From assembly GCF_016097555.1 (NCBI RefSeq), contig NC_054704.1:44037258-44101257 (forward strand): a stretch of DNA of 64,000 nt, read 5' to 3'. The first letter of the stretch is position 1. Every line of letters begins with the position of its first letter. The position numbers and the translations under genes were made by a program. The DNA comes from Gigantopelta aegis (taxonomy: Eukaryota; Mollusca; Gastropoda; Neomphalida; Peltospiridae). This document shows, piece after piece, positions 1 to 10,865 of this stretch. The notes below the pieces were generated by a model. The model saw only the letters and a program-made list of their open reading frames with translations. It had not been told where the DNA came from and did no database searches.

Positions 1-87
1 AACCATCACCATGGTAACCAGTGGGACATGTACAGAAGTCGTTAACACATTCAGCTTTCTCGGCACAGTCAAAGGTTCCACATTTCA
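1..87 (-). CDS. Partial exon encoding an EGF-like domain; gene continues off the left edge
   Basis: Read on the minus strand, a consensus acceptor (AG at 89-88) is followed by an open frame whose cysteine spacing fits an EGF-like module: KCGTFDC, then AEC, then DFCTCPTGYHGDG. The aromatic-glycine pair before the expected last cysteine is the usual EGF signature. The exon enters with two bases of a split codon (TG). It is not part of the receptor at 16-49 kb, which has its own stop codon. It must belong to a different minus-strand gene, probably secreted or membrane-anchored, whose remaining exons lie beyond base 1 or are too weak for me to find upstream. Splice site and cysteine pattern are seen; the gene product is unknown. 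Confidence 0.6.
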
Positions 88-1259
88 CTGAAAATTAAAT
101 ATTTAGTTGAGATTTGTTAGAAAGCAAACAACAGAACATACGATATCAGGTAAAAACAACAACAACAACAACAAAAACAACAACAACTCTCCCAAAAACA
201 ACAACAACAACACACACAAAAAAACCCCCAAAACCCTAAACCCAAACCTTTACAGTCACAATAATTACATGTATTCGGTCAATTATATACTACCAATAAT
301 ATGTTTGATTAAGAATTATGGCTGGGCTAAAGCTCCCCCAGACCCCCCCCCCCCCCCCGCTCCGCCTTACCTGTATATAGGATCTCACATTCAATAACTG
401 GCCCCTCCAGTTGTCGACATTTTCTAACACCTATGCTCATATGCCGTTGTTTAACGGCTTGATATGAATTATAATAAAGTTCTGTTCAGTCCTAGAACGG
501 CAGGGTATCCGGGATAGCTGCGATTGTAAGCCCTATCTTTAGTTATTATTTCAAATTAAAAATTTAATCGCCAAAACGCATTTGTTGACCGTTTCATTCA
601 TGTGTCTGTTTGATGAAGTACGACAAACTAAATGAATGCTTACCCGCCGCGACAGCATTTCGACTCGAAAACAGGATACAGACAACTGAAAAACAAATGT
701 CAAACTGCTTATTATTTACTGAAGCTACGTTTAAGTTCAAGTTCTTTATTTGCCTTGATATGAGCTCTACAACTCATCACTACAAGACTGTACCCTCCTC
801 TACTACGCGTGTTTTTCATCAATACCTTTAGTTTTGGAAATAACAAACATATTCTATTTTTATGCGCAATTTGGAAAAACATTGGTCAAGATATAAATTA
901 AACATCAATATTAGGCCTATATAGTGAATAATATCGCCCGTACATCTATATAAAACACTTGTTAATAAAATAAAATTAACATTTAATAATTTGCTTGCAA
1001 TATTATAGTTTACAACAAGGCATTAGTTTACCTAGTACATTAATTAATTAATTATATGAACCTTTTTAAAAAATATAATAGTCCTTCTGCAAGGTGAGAA
1101 ACGACAAATATCGTGCACATACCTATTTAATTTAATAATGGCTATATGTAATGAAGTCTGTTTTGTTTAACGACACCACTAGAACATATTAATTTATATG
1201 TAATGAATGAATGATGAAAGAATATTTAACTACACCCCAGCACAAAAAATACACCAGAT
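88..1259. other. Non-coding stretch with low-complexity DNA and a SINE remnant
   Basis: It holds an (AAC)n-like tract at about 155-215, a cytosine run at about 338-357, and AT-rich DNA. A short minus-strand SINE type B 3' remnant lies near 1153-1200. I see no gene. Confidence 0.6.
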
Positions 1260-1525
1260 TGATTTTTTTTTTTATTCAAATAAGTTCAAGATGGAATCAA
1301 AACGATTACATCACTCCTCGACTACCAAAGCTATTTTTCCTTGTTGATCGAAGATATGACATTGTACCAAGATGTGGTGAACAGTCAGTATACACGGATA
1401 GTCCTCACACAGTAATAGAGGATCGTTCTTTAGAATAAATAAATGTGTCAGGTATGTGTGGCCGATACGTCCTGCACCACCTATAAGAGGACTGCCACTC
1501 TCACAGAACTGAATTGACAACCGAA
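1260..1525 (-). mobile_element. LINE fragment, C-terminal tail of the polyprotein
   Basis: The minus-strand frame carries IGHTYLTHLFILK followed by a cysteine pair and LTVHHILVQC. This fits the conserved cysteine/histidine tail after the RNase H domain in Jockey- and I-like non-LTR retrotransposons (typically IGHT-LTH ... PLTVEHIL-C). Only about 60 residues are recognisable, so this is a short 5'-truncated remnant. A T-rich run at its low-coordinate end (about 1263-1274) could be the reverse complement of its poly(A) tail. Confidence 0.6.
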
Positions 1526-2718
1526 ATAATGAATGAATAAGTTTGTAATGACACCCATGAACACAAAATACATCGGCTATTGCGTGTTAAACAAAGGTAA
1601 ATAATTAATGGATGAATACACATTGTCACATGAAACTAAGTCATTATCAAAAAGATTTCTGGTTCAAATAAACATAATTAGAAGCGCTTATGAAGGATTT
1701 CTTATGAGCGCAGGGACGCATTTTGTTTGTGTGTGTATTTTTGTTTTATCTTCAATAGCAAAAATCCCCCCCCAAAAAAAACCCCCACAGAAACCAAAAA
1801 TATCCCCACCCCCCAACAACAAAATACCCTCTAAAAAATCCCCAACAAAAAACAAACACAAACAACAAAACAACCACAACAAAAAACAAACAAACAAACA
1901 AAACAAAAACAAAACACAGCACAACCCTCAAAACCAGCAGCAATAACAAAAAAAAAACCCCCAAAACCCCCACCCCCAGAACATCAAGAACACCTCCCAA
2001 AATGGGTTGCAAGGGGTTTTTAAAAACAATTTTCTCGAGCGATAGAGGTGCGCCCGAGCCTGTATTAATATAATGTTAAAATTAAATAATTTATTAAGAC
2101 ATGATTTTACTTACCTCCAATACTGTAAAATAAATACATTTTCGGTTAACTTCTCTACACAGTGAAAGTACCATACAGATCTGTAGGTTACAAGTACAGT
2201 TTTCCCTAACAGCTGACACCATATGACGTTACGTATGAAGGCCACTTGTCAAGACAAACACCACGACATCGACACTTTAATCATTACTGCCATGACGGTG
2301 TCACACATTCTTACAGGTACATTGAGAGCATACATTCAATTTGCAGCTTTTATATACAGGGACCGCGGAACGATGGGGGCGCTTGGTTCATACTTTCCAA
2401 CTTTTCCCTGTCAATGTGTTCAGAAGACTGAACATGCCGTATCAGGTGCGGATGCAGGAATTGTGGCAGGAGGGTCTAGATTGCGGCGAGCGAATTTGAT
2501 AGAGGGCCGAATCACGCCCTCGTGAACATATAAATTGAAAAAATTAGAGAAAATTTGTTTCAACACGGGGTGAGGGTGGGCCTGAGCTTGCCATCGAATT
2601 CACGTTAGCAGGTTTGGGATCATCCCCAGAGCCATCACACACTGATGGTGCCCCCAACCCTCCATTTCAGATACACTCCTCGGGCCCTGACATAATCATA
2701 TGTAACACATTATATATA
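1526..2718. other. Unassigned non-coding stretch
   Basis: 1770-1990 is an A/C-rich simple tract. 2340-2700 is of ordinary composition, but I recognise nothing in it. The small open frames look random. Confidence 0.5.
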
Positions 2719-3537
2719 CTAAAAGGCAAAAGTTATTGTGACACACAAAAGACAAAGATAATTGATGATACGTTTTATCTGCCGTGTATGAAACGTTATA
2801 ACATGGAAAAGAGAAATGTCCGAAGGTATGGAAACGAGCAATAGTCCATGAAAAGGGCGCACCTGTCATACGCAAATGAGCCACATCACTAGAGAGGGTC
2901 CAGAGCGAAGTTCACACAAGTGTGTCCACCTTGAGCATTGATACAGGCCTGGCACCGTCATCTCATTAAGGCCACTAAACGCTGGGGGAAAGGGATGGTA
3001 CGGGCTGTGAGGGTTGCTGGCTGGAACCTGTTTCGCAGATGCGTAGTTCAGATCCATGTGTCTTGGCGAGAGGTCATCACGGGTGATCGGCCGCTACGGG
3101 GACGGTCCCTGACCTGGTTCTTTTGTTGATATCGTTGCCATAAGTGCCATATGGTGTTTCTGTGGGCGTTGAATTGACGTGCAACGTCACGCTGCGAGGT
3201 CCCAGGTTCAAGCATCCCTATGACTCCCCATCTGTCACCTGAGGCGTGACATGACGAAATTGCATCAAACAGTTCTGACTTCTGGACTTCTGAAGGCTGC
3301 ACAGAGTGGCTATAATTTGCGACTGAATGTCTGGCCTTTTATGGTGAACATTGGACAGCATTTCTCCCGAATATTCCATGTTTCTTGCACAAAGCATGCA
3401 ATCGCTGCAACAACTGCTTGGTTTTTATTATTTTATTTAGCTGTTTTATGCACAATTTCTCTGGTTTACATCCATAAATCCTTTCACAAATTTATTACTC
3501 CAAACAATCCATGTCACAATAACTTTTTGCTTTTGAG
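2719..3537 (-). mobile_element. Internally deleted Tc1-like DNA transposon with TIRs and TA target site
   Basis: The two ends are inverted copies of a sequence whose core reads AGTTATTGTGACA (left near 2731, right near 3513-3525 on the other strand). Each end abuts TA (2717-2718 and 3538-3539), the target duplication of the Tc1/mariner superfamily. Between them, the minus strand encodes the transposase DNA-binding region and then jumps straight to the family's extreme C-terminal motif. The catalytic DDE core is missing, so the copy is non-autonomous. Confidence 0.8.
3048..3302 (-). pseudogene. Tc1-like transposase, N-terminal paired-type helix-turn-helix region
   Basis: The frame reads EPGTSQRDVARQFNAHRNTI, then LWQRYQQ, then VRDRPRSGR. 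This is the standard Tc1 bipartite DNA-binding domain: a PRD-like HTH, a basic linker ending in the GRPR-like hook, then a second HTH. A stop interrupts the frame near 3049. In line with it, HLRNRFQPATLTAR is seen, and shortly after comes the C-terminal motif RCQACINAQGGHT. About 200 residues including the DDE triad are absent. The product would bind transposon ends at most. Confidence 0.8.
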
Positions 3538-4142
3538 TATAGATTATTATCTCGCCTTCATGTAAAATTCTTTAATCTCATTGGTTGTTTGCCGTTGGAC
3601 AAATCCCTTATCCCCCTGTGGGCGGAGCCAAATTCTCTTATACCCCGTCTGTAATTTCCCAACAGTTTCCAGCCGCCCCAGTTAATGCTAAAGCAATAAT
3701 TAGATTATAAATAACATTGATAATCAATCAAGTATACATCATTAATTTAATTTTTACTATAAAATACACTATTTCAATACTTTTAAAAGCTGCAATGTTG
3801 AACTCGGCCACCTAATTACGGTCGTGGTGTTATTGTATTAATGCGCGATTAGCAACAGTTGTTTTTTATTTTTAATATTTTAAATTTTTGTACTACATAC
3901 ATTTCTGATAAAAAAAAGTTGATGTTTTTTTTTAAAATTATTAATATCTGTTTCAGACAATTTCATATTACAAACATTTGAAGTTAAAAACTCGTTTATC
4001 GATGGAACTATTTTTCGTCACTGGCAAGTGATTTCGTTCGCGTCCGCGTGGTACGGCTCCGTTAATAAATTGTTAACAATTATTGTCTGGCGTTAATTTG
4101 ATTATTTGGCTATATGGTTTAACATGTCGGCAAGATAAATTC
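3538..4142. other. Unassigned AT-rich non-coding stretch
   Basis: I see nothing recognisable apart from AT-rich sequence. Confidence 0.5.
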
Positions 4143-4282
4143 GTTGTAGAAGCATCTCTCGGGGTATATGGCTTTTTATGTACCCTCTGTGTGCTCTTTT
4201 ACCCCCTCGCCTTCGGCTCGGGGTAAAAGAACACACAGAGGGTACATAAAAAGCCATATACCCCTCGTGATGCTTCTACAAC
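4143..4282. repeat. Snap-back hairpin, two 63-bp near-perfect inverted arms
   Basis: Arms 4143-4205 and 4220-4282 are reverse complements apart from a few mismatches. A 14-base loop between them contains GCCTTCGGC, itself a small palindrome. No coding sequence lies inside. The form fits a fold-back MITE. Confidence 0.85.
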
Positions 4283-4569
4283 TTATATTGTCTGAGCGAG
4301 ACCGAGGGGTATAAAACAATTCCCAAACGAGTTTCATAAATTTCGTATGGCACTCCTGCGAATATCATAATTTATTTATTATGATCCACACACTGTGATT
4401 TATAACAAACGTTAAATATGATTGTAATCTCTTGACATTCGAAACATTCAGCTATGCCAATTACAGTGACGTTGAATGATGTCAATTTCAGAAACCGCGA
4501 CTGTCGCAAGCTTGCATCTACTATAGCAACTCGTGACATAGTCGCGACGTCAGAAGTGTGCCATAACAG

Positions 4570-5063
4570 TTAAACTTTATTTTTTTAACGACACAACTAG
4601 ACCACATGTATTTATTAATCATCGGCTATTGGATGTCAAACATTTGATAATTTCGACATATAAGTCTTAGAGAGGAAACCCGCTACATTTTTCCATTAGT
4701 AGCAAGGGATCTTTTATAATTATATACACCATCCCACAGACACACAAACGGACGTGTGTTTAAATAGGCCTACATGAGTGGTCATTAGATCAAATCTGTA
4801 TTCTCCACTCTCGCCCGAGGTGCAATGAGTTAGCACGATCGCCATCAGTTATGGAATCAGTTTTTCCCGTCCCAACCAGTGAGCCTACACAAAAACGCGT
4901 CGACATATAAAAGATCCCTTGATATGTTGCTGCATTATCGGCCAGAGTAGTCTATGTGCTGACAGCTGGTTTTCTCTCGTTCTCACTGTCGACCAAATGT
5001 CAAAATAGCCAGGTGTTAGACACCAAATACCCAAATGCCAAGGTGTCACTAACTAAATATTGG
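4570..5063. mobile_element. Two degraded SINE copies, head to tail inverted
   Basis: 4571-4740 is a minus-strand type B SINE 3' half, with the family landmarks ATCGGCTATTGGATGTCA and GAGAGGAAACCCGC. 4819-5045 is a diverged plus-strand copy that keeps the core AAAAGATCCCTTG. Confidence 0.65.
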
Positions 5064-5526
5064 TTTCCTTTTATTCTTTCATCAATAATAATTCAAATGG
5101 CGTAAAATTCGTATAAAATTAAAGTTAAAAGTATGTTTTGTTTAACGACACCACTAGAGCACATTGATTTATTAAACAACGGCTATTGGATGTCAAACAG
5201 TAATTTTGACATATAGTCTTAGAGAGGAAACCCGCTACATTTGTCCATTAGTAGCAAGGGATCTTTTATATACACCATCCCACAGACAGGTTAGTACATA
5301 CCACGGTCTTTGATATACCAGTCGTGGTGCACTGGCTGGAACGAGAAATAGCCCAGTAGGCCCACAGACGAGGATCGATCTTAGTCTTATAAAATGATGC
5401 CTGCGTACTTCAGACGCAGTGAGGACGGGATGTTGTCCAGTGGTAAAGCGCTCACCTGATGCGCGTTTGGTCTAGGATCAATCCCTGTCGATAGGCCCAT
5501 TGGGGTATTTCTCGTTCTAGCCAGTA
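5064..5526. repeat. Duplicated block containing two inverted type B SINEs (partner at 20207-20668)
   Basis: 5134-5400 is a minus-strand SINE and 5410 onward a plus-strand SINE, joined by a short spacer. The whole block, including non-SINE flank such as GGTTTCCTTTTATTC, recurs nearly identical and inverted 15 kb away. Confidence 0.8.
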
Positions 5527-5745
5527 CTCCACAACTGGTGTGACAAAGGCCGTGATATGTACTATCTTGTCTGTGGAATGCTGCATATAAAAGATCCCTT
5601 GCTGCTAATCGAAAAGACTAGCCTGCTGCGCGGCGTCTCCGAGTTTTCTGTTTCATTGGGGTATCTGTGTCATTCTTAACCATATATCCGGTGCCCTACT
5701 GAGTACGTCGTTAAATAAAACATTCCTTCCTTCCATTACCAGACG
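5410..5745 (+). mobile_element. tRNA-derived SINE, type B
   Basis: The 5' end has a tRNA-like head (GTCCAGTGGTAAAGCGCTC for the A box, then a GGATCAATCCC-like B box). The family body AAAAGATCCCTTGCTGCTAA follows, with a 3' end GTCGTTAAATAAAACATTCC. Confidence 0.8.
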
Positions 5746-5809
5746 CAGAGAAAAAAACATTCACTAGACTGATTCATACGCTTCACGTTATTCCCGAATG
5801 AACGTTAAA

Positions 5810-6117
5810 GTTTGTTTTGTTTAACACCACCACTAGATCACATTGATTTGTTAATTATCGGCTATTGGATGTCAAACATTTGGTAATTTTAACAAGTAGT
5901 CTTAGAGAGGAAACCCGCTACACTTTTCAACTAGTAGCAAGGGATCTTTAATATGCACCATCCCACAGGCAAGATGGTACATACCACAGCATTTGATATA
6001 TCAGCCGTGATGCACTGACTGAAACGAGAAATAGCCAAATGGGCCCACCGACGGGGATAAATCGAAAACCGACCGCGTACCAAGTGAACGCTTTACCACA
6101 GGGCTACGTACCGCTCC
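5810..6117 (-). mobile_element. tRNA-derived SINE, type B
   Basis: This is a full-length minus-strand copy running from the 3' landmark GTTTAACACCACCACTAG to the tRNA-like head near 6117. It ends just before the left TIR of the large transposon. Confidence 0.8.
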
Positions 6118-6128
6118 TTTCCAGCATT

Positions 6129-6440
6129 AGGCCAGGAGCATTAGCCAAAATATAACAAGCACCAGGAAAAAATTAGTAGAAAGCTGAATTTTTCAGGAGA
6201 GCCAAAATCACAAAGTTCTGCAAATTCTATCCTGTGGCATTTAAAAAAAATTCAAGATGGCCGCCATCACATCAAAGAAAAATGGAAAAACTCCAAAAGC
6301 ATCATAACTGCTCAACCACCAGCTCAGAACAATAATTTTAATGTGTAAATTCATATTTGATGTTTGCTGAATCCAATAAAGCTATATACATTTGTCTTTG
6401 AGCTGAGTTAATTAGCATAAATCCAAAATTGCCGCCAACG
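6129..6440 (+). repeat. Left terminal inverted repeat of the 5-kb transposon
   Basis: It matches the reverse complement of 10866-11191 over nearly its whole length, starting at AGGCCAGGAGCATTAGC. Small insertions and substitutions suggest the element is not recent. Confidence 0.8.
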
Positions 6441-8804
6441 AGACCAATATTTGGCTTCGAAATCAAAATATTTGCATAACTTTACAACTATATACTACAG
6501 AAATATTATATTTGCATCTATATACTATAAAAGAGATTCCAATAAGCAATTAAAACCAACTTTTTGACTATTCATACTTAGCTTACATTAGCTTTAGTCT
6601 GGGAAGTCTAATCAATAACATCAGTGTCTGCATCAATAGCATGAGAATTTGTACAGTTGTGTCCACCACAAACAGTGCACAAGATGGTGCACTCCAACCC
6701 GGCCTTGTAACAGCCACACCGTTTTCCACGCCCTTGTAGGCACAGGATATCATTTTCAGCACTTTCTCTGGAGCAACCGACCTGTCATTTTGCATTGGAA
6801 CAAACAGTCCCTCCCTGTACTGCCATCCCCATTCAGTTGGCGACAACTCTTTCGCCTGCTATGATATTTTACAGCTACTGAAGTTGGAGGAAGTGATTCC
6901 AACTTAAAACCAGATGAATATAAAGATGCTTTATGGACAGATCGAAAATACTTGACATAACGATGTTTGTTCAGTGACTTCGATCTAACTGCTCTATATA
7001 GCTTTAGCAGAAATAACTCTCCAACACTTGCTATATCACTGTGAGTGCTGTTAGACTGAGAAAGACACTCAAACAGTCCCAGTTGTCGCCATCAACCTGT
7101 GCAAGAGCCTTCTTCTTCCCTTGATTGTAGAGTGCAGACACTGTAACACCCTATTGCTGCATGTACAAACATCAGGTCTGAGATTGTTAAAGCTGCTTGA
7201 TTTTCACCTATAGAGTGTAATTGCAATGGGTTATGCCCAGAAAGGATATAGAGATTTATGTTTGAGGTGGCCTGTGCAACCATCATCACCAGCAAATCAG
7301 TGTCAGTCGCCACAACAAAATGGGTGAACTGTGTGTTTAGGCAGTATCCATGACAGTTGATGCAAGCAACCAGTCAGCATCTGCGATGCTATGCTTCACA
7401 GTCAGATCTACTCCCTCAATTTTGTCAATCAACGTTTTGATATAGCGATCTTTATTTTTGCCATTCCCCCCCCCAAAAAAAACCCCTAACAACAACAAAA
7501 CAAAAACACTTTTAAGATGTGGTTTTCATTTCCAAATCAAAAACTATATCAGCTGATGTGTTTTGCTGTGTTCGTCGCTGTTGTTCAGGAGATTTTGTTG
7601 AGGTTGCACTGCCATATCCAGCAAACACTAATACAGAGTCTAGCCCATAGTGTTGAAGCACATATGCTACATAGTGGTCACAGACTTGGTAATATGTGGC
7701 ATCAGTAGGCGAAGGCAGGCTTTGGAGGAGGTGACCTCCATCAAGGATGAAGCGTGCGTCATCAGGAAGTTGAAGGTGGACACTTACTTTTGACTTTAGG
7801 ATGTTACCAAGAACACTTTTCGTGTTTTTTTCTCAATCCCTTTATCAAATAAGGAGGGTGGCTGTTTGGCAAACTCGTGAAGGATATAAGCTTCCATCTC
7901 AGAAATATCCTTAATCACACATGTAACCCTCATGAATAACAATGTGCTGTTCACCTCCAACTGAACACCACGGATAGTGATACGTTTCTGTTTTTTTACC
8001 ATTGATGCTGGTCACTCTGCCGTTTCTCTTCAACATCATGTTGGCATACGTTTGCCCAGTAACAGCCAAAGAAGCTTTTATGCTAAGAGCAACAGATTGA
8101 TCCGCATTGACACGCTTCCCAGCAATGACAACACTTGCTAGACAGATCAGCGAGTTATTGTGCTCTCCATAAGAGAATGGAAAATGCATTTCCAGCCAAT
8201 GGAGGAAGGTTTTATAGTCTTTTCTATCTCGGGCTGTGCTACTGGCATGTAGGCATGCTTGTCAGAGGTGTTACTATGCACACCCGTAAAGGTTTCCAAG
8301 GTATCGCAGATCGGAATACAGCGGGGCACAGCATGCACCCATTTGCTCAGTTTGTTGTTTGTAATTCCTCGACCATGTGTCATACCTCCAGAAGTTTACA
8401 GCAATTGCATCAAATCTTGTTCTATTGTTTGGTCACTGAAGTTTCCACTCCAGAATGTATCTGTTCTTCGAATGGTAAAATAACCTCTCTTCTTGAAAGC
8501 ATAATATTGCTCAGCAGACATGATATCCATCAGCCCTTTCATCTGATCAAGGTAGAGACGGGCAGATATTGCATATGCGATGTGACCAGCAGCATGGAAC
8601 AAGGGAATCATTTCGCTGACTACAGGAAGATATAAATCCAAATCCCCAGTGCGCTCTGCTCAGATGAAACGCCTAATGAGGGACACTTGTTTCAAATATT
8701 CAACCCAAAGTTTACCCGTTCTACTTTGAATGGCGGCATCTTCCATCAGATAATCCACAATATGTGTGAACTTTTGGACATATTCATCATTTCCCACAAA
8801 GACT

Positions 8805-9189
8805 GGCCTCGGTGGCGTCGTGGCAGGCCATCGGTCTACAGGCTGGTAGGTACTGGGTTCGGATCCCAGTCGAGGCATGGGATTTTTAATCCAGATACCG
8901 ACTCCAAACCCTGAGTGAGTGCTCTAGGCTCAATGGGTAGGTGTAAACCACTTGCACCGACCAGTGATCCATAACTGGTTCAACAAAGGCCATGGTTTGT
9001 GCTATCCTGCCTGTGGGAAGCGCAAATAAAAGATCCCTTGCTGCCTGTCGTAAAAGAGTAGCCTATGTGGCGACAGCGGGTTTCCTCTAAAAAAATCTGT
9101 GTGGTCCTTAACCATATGTCTGACGCCATATAACCGTAAATAAAATGTGTTGAGTGCGTCGTTAAATAAAACACTTCTTTCTTTCATTG
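8805..9189 (+). mobile_element. tRNA-derived SINE, type A, inserted in the transposon gene
   Basis: It starts CTGGCCTCGGTGGCGTCG (A box) with B box GGTTCGGATCCCAG and ends GTCGTTAAATAAAACACTTC plus a CTTT tail. CCACAAAG occurs on both sides as a likely target duplication. It splits the pseudogene frame. Confidence 0.85.
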
Positions 9190-9474
9190 TCCACAAAGTC
9201 AGTGGGACATTGACCATCCAGCATAACTGGTTCAACAAAGGCCATGGTTTGTGCTATCCTGCCTGTGGGAAGCGCAAATAAAAGATCCCTTGCTGCCTGT
9301 CGTAAATAAGTAGCCTATGTGGCGACAGCGGGTTTCCTCTAGAAAAATCTGTGTGGTCCTTAACCATATGTCTGACGCCATACAACCGTAGATAAAATGT
9401 GTTGAGTGCGTCGTTAAATAAAACACTTCTTTCTTTCATTGTCCACGAAGTCAGTGGGACATTGACCATCCAGC
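8971..9474 (+). repeat. Tandem duplication, 252-bp period, covering SINE 3' half plus host flank
   Basis: Unit 1 (8971-9222) and unit 2 (9223-9474) both run from ATAACTGGTTCAACAAAGGC through the SINE end to GGGACATTGACCATCCAGC, with only a few differences. The duplication therefore came after the SINE insertion. Confidence 0.85.
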
Positions 9475-10865
9475 AGACGTTTATGTATAGCCTGGAGACA
9501 TCCAGGTGTCTGTAGTAATTTGGACACAATGGCTACTGATGACAAGATAAACGCAAAGTGCACGAGCATACGCATGGCCTGTCATCATATGAATGACAGT
9601 ATGTGGAGCATAAACGGTCACCCACAAATCTTCTAAACCACTACCACCCATTACATATTAGTATCCAGTTGACCCCATATACGACATGAGTAAGTGAAAT
9701 CCCCCAAGTCGAACAACAATCTTATTGAGCTCTGGGAAAGACGATATTACAATTCCAATTGCCTTGATGTACAAGGGTTGGTCAAATGTGACAGGACAAA
9801 CACCAAGTGAATGATTTTTGGACAACGTTTGTGCAAAACACAAAGCAGAATAGATAGTTTCAGGTTGAGATGGGTCCTGATTAACGAATGACAAGATCTG
9901 AATATTACTTTTCTCATGATTATCTCCGGTCACAGCATATTGCATGAAGCCACTCCATAATGGACATTGTGAAACAGGGATGCCAAGTGAGAAACTTGCT
10001 AACCAGATACTATTCAAGCATTTGGATACTTTCAGGAGAGGTGGGTTTCGTTTGGGAGGTTAAAGGGTCCCAATCATGATGGACTTCAATCCTGGGGCAA
10101 TGGACATTTTGTTGACCTCTTTCGACAATAGTCATGACTTTCTGAGTTGACCTAGGAATGGCAGGCTGGTCTACTTTCATACCTGTAAGGGTAACACATG
10201 CAATACCACCAAGAGCGTGCAAAGTGCCATGACCTGTAAGGGTTCTAAAATTGATGTCAGCATTGTCAAATAGAAAAGTTACTCAATATCATACAACTGC
10301 TCATCTGTAAGAAATGCATCATACTGACGCTGAACCTCTCTGTAATCATCTGTAAATGATAACATACTCAATATATGAACCAGTTCTTGAGATACCTACA
10401 AGTTGGGTTCTATCTTCTTCATTTATAGTATTAGAAAACAAAGTGTAAATGTCATTTAGCTAATGCTATGCATATTTCCGTATTTGTCCTTATATGGGTT
10501 GGCGGCCATTTTGTTTATTGAAAATCAAATGGAAAAATACTAGCCAATCCTTCAGAAGATACTCCTACAATGCTAAAAGTATAAATTATTGTTGCCTAAC
10601 AAATAAATGATAGTGAAATTAGTAACATATTTAGTTCCCTGGTCAAATAATGTTATAATACAAGTAAACGAAAATTGATACGCAAGGTCAAAATTCACTT
10701 ACAGTGTCATAATTCACAAACATGCTGAACAAAAACAGACATTTTGTGTTTTGCCCTATCTCCATTTATCAATATTGTGTTTGTAAAACCCCTCTTCAGT
10801 TTAATCTATTGTGAATTATGTATTAGTACAGCTCTAAAGTAAAGAAATGCCTGTTTTTTTGGGCC

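Larger units (their letters stand above)
6583..10260 (-). pseudogene. Remains of an uncharacterised multi-copy metazoan protein family with a PIN-like segment and Cys-rich C-terminus
   Basis: Read on the minus strand, pieces appear in the order I recall for this family. They are GHGTLHALGGI (near 10230), TFDQPLYIKA and VVRLGGFHLLMSYMGS (9800-9670), SGLEDL with VYAPHTVIHMMTGHAYARAL (9640-9540), LWVEYLKQVSLIRRF (8700), AERTGDLDLYLPVVSEMIP (8650), TIEQDLMQLL (8400), LTHGRGITNNKL (8380), a segment with ATDTDLLVMMVA and FVHAAIGC (7310-7150), and ELSPTEWGWQYREG (6840) followed by a cysteine-containing tail. The DTDLLV ... HA-GC segment resembles PIN-like nuclease domains. The copy is interrupted by several stops and frame changes and by a SINE, so it is not functional. 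Related families are present in many copies in cnidarians, molluscs and arthropods; function unknown. The location between TIRs suggests it is the element's own gene. Confidence 0.65.

Noticed and set aside
2115-2170. Possible exon upstream of the left-edge EGF exon (donor GGAG|GTAAGT on the minus strand)
   Set aside because: The phase fits, but the reading frame gives only a short peptide without a signal sequence or cysteine module. The donor could be chance.
5410-5480. Candidate tRNA genes at SINE heads (also 8805, 49507, 51718, 56245)
   Set aside because: A and B boxes are present, but the anticodon and acceptor stems do not pair. These are tRNA-derived SINE heads.
8135-8635. 166-codon plus-strand frame in the large transposon
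   Set aside because: The family motifs lie on the minus strand; this frame shows no recognisable domain.
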